Source: CAIWCD01 sp043782365 (GTDB taxonomy: Bacteria; Myxococcota; Myxococcia; Myxococcales; 40CM-4-68-19). Taken from it: a stretch of DNA of 16,878 bases. The stretch is from assembly GCA_043782365.1 (NCBI GenBank), contig JAYWAO010000139.1, forward strand, positions 1 through 16,878, in the 5' to 3' direction. Under the pieces are notes generated by a model. It did not search any database and was not told where the DNA came from. It was given only the letters and a program-made list of their open reading frames with translations. Position 1 is the stretch's first letter; each line of letters starts with the position of its first letter. The position numbers were made by a program, and so were the translations under genes. Shown piece after piece: positions 13,491-16,878 of this stretch.

Positions 13491-14548
13491 AGGTCGAACT
13501 CCTCGGCCCGGCGGCCCAGCCACTCGAGCGCGGTGCCCGCGAGCAGCCGCGCCTCCACCGTGGGCGGGTACCGCTGCGCGCGGATCAGCGCGCCCGGCAC
13601 GTCTTCTCCGAGCGGAAACGGGTAGTCGCTGCCGACGGCGACGCGGTCGGCGCCGAAGGTCTCCAGCACCAGCCGCAGCGCCCGCGCGTCGTGCACCAGG
13701 CTGTCCACGTAGACCCGGTTCGCGCCCGCCGGCGCGCCGTTCAGGTAGCGCTGCGGCGGATGGGGGTTGTCGATGGCGACCAGATCGGGCCGCGCCTCGA
13801 ACCCGTGGGTGATGCGGCCGAGCGTGCCCGCGAAGGCGCCGCCGCCGTGGGCGAAGAGGATTCGCAGCGCCGGCAGGCGCTCCAGCACGCCGCCGAAGAT
13901 CACCGCGCAGAGCGCCTGCGCCACCTCCATCGGCATCCCGACCAGCCACGGCCCCCAGTGCCTCGTCATCTGCTCCTGCCCGCGCATGTCCCACGGGTGG
14001 ACGAAGACCGCCGCGCCCAGCTGGGAGGCGCGCTCGAAGACCGCGAACAGCGCGGACGCGTCGAGGTTCCAGTCGCCCACGTGCGTGCCGACCTGCACGC
14101 CGCTGAGGCCCAGCTCGCCCACGCACCGCTCCAGCTCGCGCACCGCCAGCCCGGGCGACTGCAGCGGCAGCGTGCCCAGACCCGCGAACCGGCGCGGCTG
14201 CGCGCGCACCACCTCGGCGAGGTGGTCGTTCAGGAAGCGCGCGACCTCGAGCCCGTGCTCGGGCCTCGCGAAGTAGGAGAACATCACCGGCACGGTGGAG
14301 AGCACCTGTACGCCGACGCCGCGCGCATCACACTCGTCGAGGCGGGCGGGCCCGTCCCAGAGATTGCGCTCGACCTCGCGGAACGGGGTCCCGTCGCTGC
14401 GCACCATCCGCGCGCGGCAGGGCGGCGTGCCGCTCTCGGTGATCGGCTCGAGGTGCACGAACCCGCCGTAGCCGAACCGCTGCGCCCACCGCGGCACCTC
14501 GGGCGGCAGCAGGTGCGTGTGGACGTCGATGGTGCGCGGAGCGTTCAC
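13487..14548 (-). CDS. nbaD: 2-amino-3-carboxymuconate-6-semialdehyde decarboxylase
   Basis: This 353-residue amidohydrolase-superfamily zinc enzyme (ACMSD) decarboxylates the ring-opened product of 3-hydroxyanthranilate to 2-aminomuconate 6-semialdehyde, diverting it from quinolinate. The metal motif is H10-x-H12 (DVHTHLLPP), with H184 (VFVHPWDM), the catalytic H234 (LFAHGGGAF) and D308 (VGSDYPFPLGED). These match Pseudomonas ACMSD H9, H11, H177, H228 and D294. ARMVRSDGTPFREVERNLWD (46-65) carries the substrate-binding Arg region. Start is the GTG at 14548, overlapping the upstream stop by 4 nt, and its own stop overlaps kynU by 4 nt. Length fits bacterial ACMSD (about 335). An open extension to 14749 is antisense-type shadow over the dioxygenase domain and was not used. 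Confidence 0.96.
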   Translation of the reverse strand: MNAPRTIDVHTHLLPPEVPRWAQRFGYGGFVHLEPITESGTPPCRARMVRSDGTPFREVERNLWDGPARLDECDARGVGVQVLSTVPVMFSYFARPEHGLEVARFLNDHLAEVVRAQPRRFAGLGTLPLQSPGLAVRELERCVGELGLSGVQVGTHVGDWNLDASALFAVFERASQLGAAVFVHPWDMRGQEQMTRHWGPWLVGMPMEVAQALCAVIFGGVLERLPALRILFAHGGGAFAGTLGRITHGFEARPDLVAIDNPHPPQRYLNGAPAGANRVYVDSLVHDARALRLVLETFGADRVAVGSDYPFPLGEDVPGALIRAQRYPPTVEARLLAGTALEWLGRRAEEFDL

Positions 14549-15573
14549 GCGGGCGGGGCCTTGCCTTGGGCGCTCTCCGGCACGACCTCGGGTCGCGCGG
14601 GCCGCTCGTGCGTCTGCCCGCACCGCTTGCAGGTGGTGTTGGCAGGGCTGCTCCAGTAGCGCGCGAACACGGGCGGCAGCTGGGTGACGATGTCGGTGAG
14701 GTGGAACGTCTCTTTGTACAGATCGGCGCCGCAGCGATCGCAGACCCACAAGAAGGAGTCGCGCTCGTGCTCCAGCCGCCGCCGCTCGAGCACGAGGCCC
14801 ACCGTGCCCGTGGGCCGCTGCGGCGAGTGGGGCACGTCGGGCGGCAGGAGGAAGATCTCGCCGGGCCCGATCGGCAGGTCCTGCTGCTGGCCGTCGATGA
14901 GCATGCGCAGGTTCATCGTCCCTTCGAGCTGGTAGAAGAACTCCTCGCCCTCGTTGATGTGGAAGTCGGTCCGCGCGTTGGGCCCGCCGACGACAGTGAC
15001 CATGAACTCCCGGTCAGCCCAGATCTGCGCGTTGCCCACCGGCGGCTTGAGCAGGTGTCGGTGCTCGTCGATCCAGCGCTGGAAGTTGAGCGGCTTGAGC
15101 ATGGTCACTGCCTGGTCGATCGGGTGTGGGTCCCGGGCTGGTGAGGTCGCCTGCGAGGCGGCGATGCACTTCAGCTCCACCGCGATCGGCGTCGGCAGCG
15201 CGTTGACCTCGAGCGTGGTGCGGCAGGGCCGCGTCGCCGGGTCGGGGAACGTCTCGGCCCAGATCCGGTTCCACGTCGCGAAGTCGTCCTTCATGTTGGT
15301 CAGGTAGCAGGTGACGTCGACGAGGTCTTCGAACCGCGCGCCCGAGTCCTCGAGCACCGCGCGCACGTTGGCGAAGACCGAGCGGACCTGCGCCTCGAGG
15401 TCGTACCGCTCGATGGAGCCGCCTGGCCCCAGCGTCACGCCCGGGATCTCCTTGCTGCCGCGCACCCGCGGGCCGATCCCGGAGAGGAAGAGGAGCCCGC
15501 CGACCCGCCGCGCGTGCGGATAGAGGCCCACGGGCTCGGGGGCGCGCTTCGATTCGATGACGGAGCCGCTCAC
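14545..15573 (-). CDS. nbaC: fused RidA-type deaminase / 3-hydroxyanthranilate 3,4-dioxygenase
   Basis: One uninterrupted 342-residue frame encodes two enzymes. Residues 1-138 are a RidA/YjgF-family domain with R118 (PCRTTLEVNALP), the carboxylate-binding Arg, most likely the 2-aminomuconate deaminase. Residues 139-157 form a linker. Residues 158-342 are 3-hydroxyanthranilate 3,4-dioxygenase (starts MLKPLNFQRWIDEH), a cupin with iron ligands H205, E211 and H249, substrate residues R201, R253 and E263, and a rubredoxin-like metal site C278, C281, C315, C318. The linker was read codon by codon and holds no stop. The GTG at 15573 overlaps the dehydrogenase stop by 4 nt (GTGA). An internal ATG at 15102 marks the normal dioxygenase start and might be used in addition. 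A one-base assembly error in the linker could create the fusion: in the alternative frame a TGA lies just before that ATG. Confidence 0.93.
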   Translation of the reverse strand: MSGSVIESKRAPEPVGLYPHARRVGGLLFLSGIGPRVRGSKEIPGVTLGPGGSIERYDLEAQVRSVFANVRAVLEDSGARFEDLVDVTCYLTNMKDDFATWNRIWAETFPDPATRPCRTTLEVNALPTPIAVELKCIAASQATSPARDPHPIDQAVTMLKPLNFQRWIDEHRHLLKPPVGNAQIWADREFMVTVVGGPNARTDFHINEGEEFFYQLEGTMNLRMLIDGQQQDLPIGPGEIFLLPPDVPHSPQRPTGTVGLVLERRRLEHERDSFLWVCDRCGADLYKETFHLTDIVTQLPPVFARYWSSPANTTCKRCGQTHERPARPEVVPESAQGKAPPA

Positions 15574-16878
15574 AGCTTCACCGTCACGTTCTTCGGCTCG
15601 GTGAAGAAGCGCATCGCCTCCAGCCCGCCCTCGCGGCCCACCCCCGATTCGCCCACGCCGCCGAACGGCACCCGCAGGTCGCGCACCATCCAGCAGTTGA
15701 TCCAGACGAGGCCCGCGCGCAGGCCCGCGGCCAGCCGGTGCGCGCGCTGCAGGTCGCGGGTGAAGAGCGAGGCCGAGAGCCCGTAGCGGGTGGCGTTGGC
15801 GAGCGCGAGCGCCTGCGCGTCGCCGTCGAACTCCTGCACGGTGACGACCGGTCCGAAGATCTCCTCTTGGTTGGTGCGCGTGTCGGGCCCGAGGCTCTCG
15901 ATCACCGTCGGATTGACGAAGTACCCGCCCGCGCAGCGCCCCGCGACCAGCGCGCGGTCGCCGCCGAGGAGGAAGCGGCCGCCCTCCTCCCGCGCGGTCT
16001 GGAGGCAGCCGAGGACCTTCTCGAGGTGCGCCTTCGACGTCAGCGCGCCCTGGTCGGTGGCAGCCTCGCGCGGGTCGCCCACCCGCAGCGCACGGGCGCG
16101 CGCGACCAGGCGGGCCTTGAACGCGGCGGCGATGGGCCGCTCTACCAGGATGCGCGAGCCGCAGAGGCAGATCTGCCCCTGGTTGGAGAAGGCCGCCCGC
16201 ACCGCCTCGCTGACGGCGAGGTCGAGGTCGGCATCGGCGCAGACGACGGTGGCGTTCTTGCCGCCCATCTCGAGCGACACCTTCTTGAAGGTGCGGGCCG
16301 CGCCCAGCGCGATCTCGCCGCCCACCCGGGTCGAGCCGGTGAACGAGATCGCCTTCACCAGCGGGTGCGCGCAGAGCGGGCCGCCGGCGCGCGGGCCCGT
16401 GCCCATGATCAAGTTCAGCACGCCAGGCGGCAGGCCGGCCTCGATGGCGAGCGCGCCCAGCCTCGCCGCGGTCAGCGAGGTGATCTCGCTGGGCTTGGCC
16501 ACCACCGTGTTCCCCGCGGCGAGCGCGGGCGCGATCTTCCAGGTGAGCAGGTAGAGCGGCAGGTTCCACGGCGAGATGCACGCGACCACGCCGAGCGGCG
16601 CGCGCAGCGTGTAGTTGAGCGAGTCCGGCGTCGCGTGGGACTCGCTGGCGAACTGGGTGGCCGCGTCGGCGAAGAAGTCGAAGTTCTGCACGGCGCGGGG
16701 GATGTCAGCGGCGCGCGCCACGTGCACGGGCTTGCCGGAGTCGCGCGATTCGTCGGCGGCGAGCAGGTCGAGGTCGCGCTCGAGCAGGCGCGCCAGGCTG
16801 CGCAGGTGCCGTCCGCGCCCTGCTGCCGGGAGCGCCGCCCACAGCGGCGCGGCCTCCGCGGCGGCGGCCACCGCGGCC
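15570..16878 (-). CDS. nbaE: 2-aminomuconate semialdehyde dehydrogenase (N-terminus cut off)
   Basis: This NAD-dependent aldehyde dehydrogenase oxidises 2-aminomuconate 6-semialdehyde to 2-aminomuconate, the step after ACMSD. Visible are ISPWNLPLYLLTWKIAPALAAGN with KPSE (cofactor binding), FTGSTRVG, the general-base motif LEMGGKN, and SNQGQICLCGSRI with the catalytic Cys encoded at 16167-16169. EEIFGPVVTV and the C-terminal PFGGVGESGVGREGG are also present. The ICLCGSRI context is typical of the 2-aminomuconic/2-hydroxymuconic semialdehyde dehydrogenase group. The frame is open to the window end. From catalytic Cys position, roughly 55-60 N-terminal residues lie outside; the first in-window GTG (16871) is not the start. 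It is the first visible gene of the minus-strand operon, so the operon promoter lies beyond the window. The 4-nt GTGA overlap couples it to the fusion gene. Confidence 0.93.
   Translation of the reverse strand, partial: AAVAAAAEAAPLWAALPAAGRGRHLRSLARLLERDLDLLAADESRDSGKPVHVARAADIPRAVQNFDFFADAATQFASESHATPDSLNYTLRAPLGVVACISPWNLPLYLLTWKIAPALAAGNTVVAKPSEITSLTAARLGALAIEAGLPPGVLNLIMGTGPRAGGPLCAHPLVKAISFTGSTRVGGEIALGAARTFKKVSLEMGGKNATVVCADADLDLAVSEAVRAAFSNQGQICLCGSRILVERPIAAAFKARLVARARALRVGDPREAATDQGALTSKAHLEKVLGCLQTAREEGGRFLLGGDRALVAGRCAGGYFVNPTVIESLGPDTRTNQEEIFGPVVTVQEFDGDAQALALANATRYGLSASLFTRDLQRAHRLAAGLRAGLVWINCWMVRDLRVPFGGVGESGVGREGGLEAMRFFTEPKNVTVKL

Noticed and set aside
15574..16581. Extension of the RidA-dioxygenase frame upstream of 15573
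   Set aside because: This stretch is another frame of the aldehyde dehydrogenase gene. The RidA domain begins at the GTG overlapping its stop.
1..16878. CRISPR arrays, tRNA/rRNA genes, insertion sequences, attachment sites
   Set aside because: No regularly spaced repeats, no cloverleaf or rRNA-like sequence, and no transposase or integrase motif was seen in reading both strands; no search program was run.

Overview
The window is very GC-rich, tightly packed and uses GC-rich codons. It looks chromosomal. Gene content (RecQ, FeS-type photolyase, a secreted DUF2259-like protein, a single-domain response regulator, a complete catabolic kynurenine route, a TGA-containing SelW-like gene) fits a deltaproteobacterial/myxobacterial-type genome. 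That placement is an inference from style and content; no rRNA or other taxonomic marker is present.

Left part (1-3.8 kb): recQ on + runs convergently toward a small minus-strand protein whose last six residues are DDDIPF, the tip by which SSB recruits RecQ and other repair proteins, although the protein is not a recognisable SSB. A haloalkane-dehalogenase-type alpha/beta hydrolase follows on minus.

Middle (3.85-8.7 kb): a minus-strand pair holds a 74-residue SelW-like selenoprotein gene, interrupted by an in-frame TGA at the CxxU position and so missed by ordinary ORF calling, followed 17 bp later by an FeS-BCP-type photolyase/cryptochrome. The TGA is followed by a perfect 7-bp hairpin at bacterial-SECIS distance. 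The Shine-Dalgarno lies inside a second hairpin upstream. Divergent to it is a thioredoxin with a His/Asp/Glu-rich tail. Next comes a translationally coupled minus-strand trio (secreted DUF2259-like protein, receiver-domain protein, YkgJ-like Cys-cluster protein). A divergent region with a long inverted repeat then separates it from queD.

Right part (8.7 kb to the end): a rhomboid protease gene diverges from tryptophan 2,3-dioxygenase (kynA, +). Converging on kynA is a minus-strand operon, with overlaps at every junction: aldehyde dehydrogenase (cut by the window edge), a fused RidA/3-hydroxyanthranilate dioxygenase, ACMS decarboxylase, kynureninase, and kynurenine monooxygenase. With kynA these cover tryptophan to 4-oxalocrotonate through 2-aminomuconate, except kynurenine formamidase, which is not in the window. 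ACMS decarboxylase with AMS dehydrogenase and a deaminase-type domain points to carbon/nitrogen catabolism rather than NAD synthesis.

Most noteworthy: the SelW-like selenoprotein with its candidate SECIS and hidden Shine-Dalgarno, the SSB-tip protein beside recQ, and the RidA-dioxygenase fusion. All gaps between genes are under 300 bases.
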